DNA from: Bacteriovoracaceae bacterium
Lineage (GTDB): Bacteria > Bdellovibrionota > Bacteriovoracia > Bacteriovoracales > Bacteriovoracaceae
NCBI GenBank assembly: GCA_023146355.1
Contig: JAGLCH010000179.1
Location: 1-14,473 of the forward strand
Length of the DNA: 14,473 nucleotides
Reading direction: 5' to 3'
Below are positions 13,910 to 14,473 of the stretch, piece by piece; positions within the stretch are counted from its first letter, which is position 1; each line of letters begins with the position of its first letter. Position numbers and translations under genes: made by a program. The notes beneath the pieces are model-generated. The model did no database searches and was not told the origin of the DNA. It saw only the letters and a list, made by a program, of their open reading frames with translations.

Positions 13910-14473
13910 TTAAGCTGCATCTTTCTTTATTTCACCATCAATAATTTTGAGGCGAAACGTCTCTTTCTTACGCTGTTTCTCTTTCCACATCGCCTGTAAA
14001 AAAGACTTAACTAAATGAGGATCAAACTGAGACCCAGAGAAGCGCTCTAATTCCTCAAAAGCAACTTCGTAGGGAAGTCCTTTTCTGTAAGGTCTAGAGG
14101 ATGTCATGGCATCAAATGTATCGGCAATGAGTAAAATTCGAGAAAAAAGAGGGATATTCTCCTCTTTAAGGCCGTCAGGATAACCATTACCATCAAACCT
14201 TTCATGATGGTATTTTGCGCAGGTCGCTATCTTTTCAAAAGGCTCAAAGCCATCTAGAATTTCTGCCGACTTCACAGGGTGGGACTTCATCACCTTAAAT
14301 TCGTCATTTGTCAGTGGACCTTCTTTGAGAAGAATAGAATCAGGAACCCCAATTTTTCCAATATCGTGAAATAATGCAGAAAGCTCGAGATCGTAAAGAT
14401 CCTCATCACTTAAGTCCAACTCTTTTCCCAATGTAAGGGCATAAAAGGCCACTCTCATACTGTGGCCATAGGT
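13910..14473 (-). CDS. HD-GYP domain cyclic-di-GMP phosphodiesterase, 5' part outside window
   Basis: The visible part is the C-terminal 187 residues; the frame is open to the right edge, so the start and any sensor or receiver domain lie outside. Counting from the edge, it shows the HS-x-RV motif (4-8 region), HDIGK (36-40), HP (65-66), HHE (89-91), GNGYP (95-99) and ADTFDAMTSSRPYRK (117-131), all catalytic and metal-ligand residues of active HD-GYP enzymes that hydrolyse cyclic di-GMP. A basic C-terminal tail of about 25 residues follows. An ATG at 14458 is only an internal methionine, because the HS motif precedes it. It converges on the barrel gene and shares the bidirectional terminator. 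Confidence 0.92.
   Translation of the reverse strand, partial: TYGHSMRVAFYALTLGKELDLSDEDLYDLELSALFHDIGKIGVPDSILLKEGPLTNDEFKVMKSHPVKSAEILDGFEPFEKIATCAKYHHERFDGNGYPDGLKEENIPLFSRILLIADTFDAMTSSRPYRKGLPYEVAFEELERFSGSQFDPHLVKSFLQAMWKEKQRKKETFRLKIIDGEIKKDAA

Overview
The window is a stretch of A+T-rich chromosome from a Gram-negative bacterium. It encodes three lipoproteins with signal sequences, an outer-membrane beta-barrel protein, two HD-GYP-type proteins (one intact, one degenerate), a PhaR-type regulator and an LbcA/LolB-like lipoprotein pair. Low G+C, HD-GYP proteins and long coiled-coil/TPR proteins together would suit a Bdellovibrionota organism (Bacteriovorax/Halobacteriovorax-like). That placement is an inference from style and has not been tested. 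No mobile element, CRISPR array, phage gene or integration scar was seen.

Layout, left to right: (1) 1-200: a tRNA-Leu(UAG) gene on the minus strand with a probable promoter and an A/T hairpin beyond its 3' end. (2) 232-4072, minus: a two-gene overlapping cassette, made of a degenerate HD-GYP protein followed by a long coiled-coil protein with a receiver-like N-terminus and three 14-residue tandem repeats. (3) 4127-9801, minus: a complete five-gene peptide ABC importer operon (solute-binding lipoprotein, OppB, OppC, OppD, OppF). Its genes are 1-15 bases apart, and a strong intrinsic terminator closes it. (4) 9889-12362, minus: a TPR lipoprotein of LbcA type overlapping a LolB-like lipoprotein. 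(5) 12363-12774: a 412-base non-coding region holding candidate promoters, a dyad and a 13-base direct repeat spaced exactly 60 bases. (6) 12775-13846, plus: a PhaR-type DNA-binding protein and a small outer-membrane beta-barrel protein, ended by a bidirectional terminator. (7) 13910-14473, minus: the C-terminal part of an intact HD-GYP phosphodiesterase that runs off the right edge.

The OPP operon is ordinary. It should take up oligo- or dipeptides, with the lipoprotein delivering substrate to OppBC and OppDF supplying ATP hydrolysis. The least ordinary part is the 232-4072 cassette. The upstream protein keeps the HD-GYP layout, with the same 23-residue spacing from the GYP loop to the last metal-ligand position as the intact enzyme at 13910. 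It has lost most metal ligands (HD to FD, HHE to QHE, AD to IN). Its partner resembles FrzS/AglZ-type polarity proteins in overall layout: receiver-like domain plus long coiled coil. I infer a non-catalytic signalling or scaffolding pair. The catalytic loss is read directly from the residues; the functional role is inferred.
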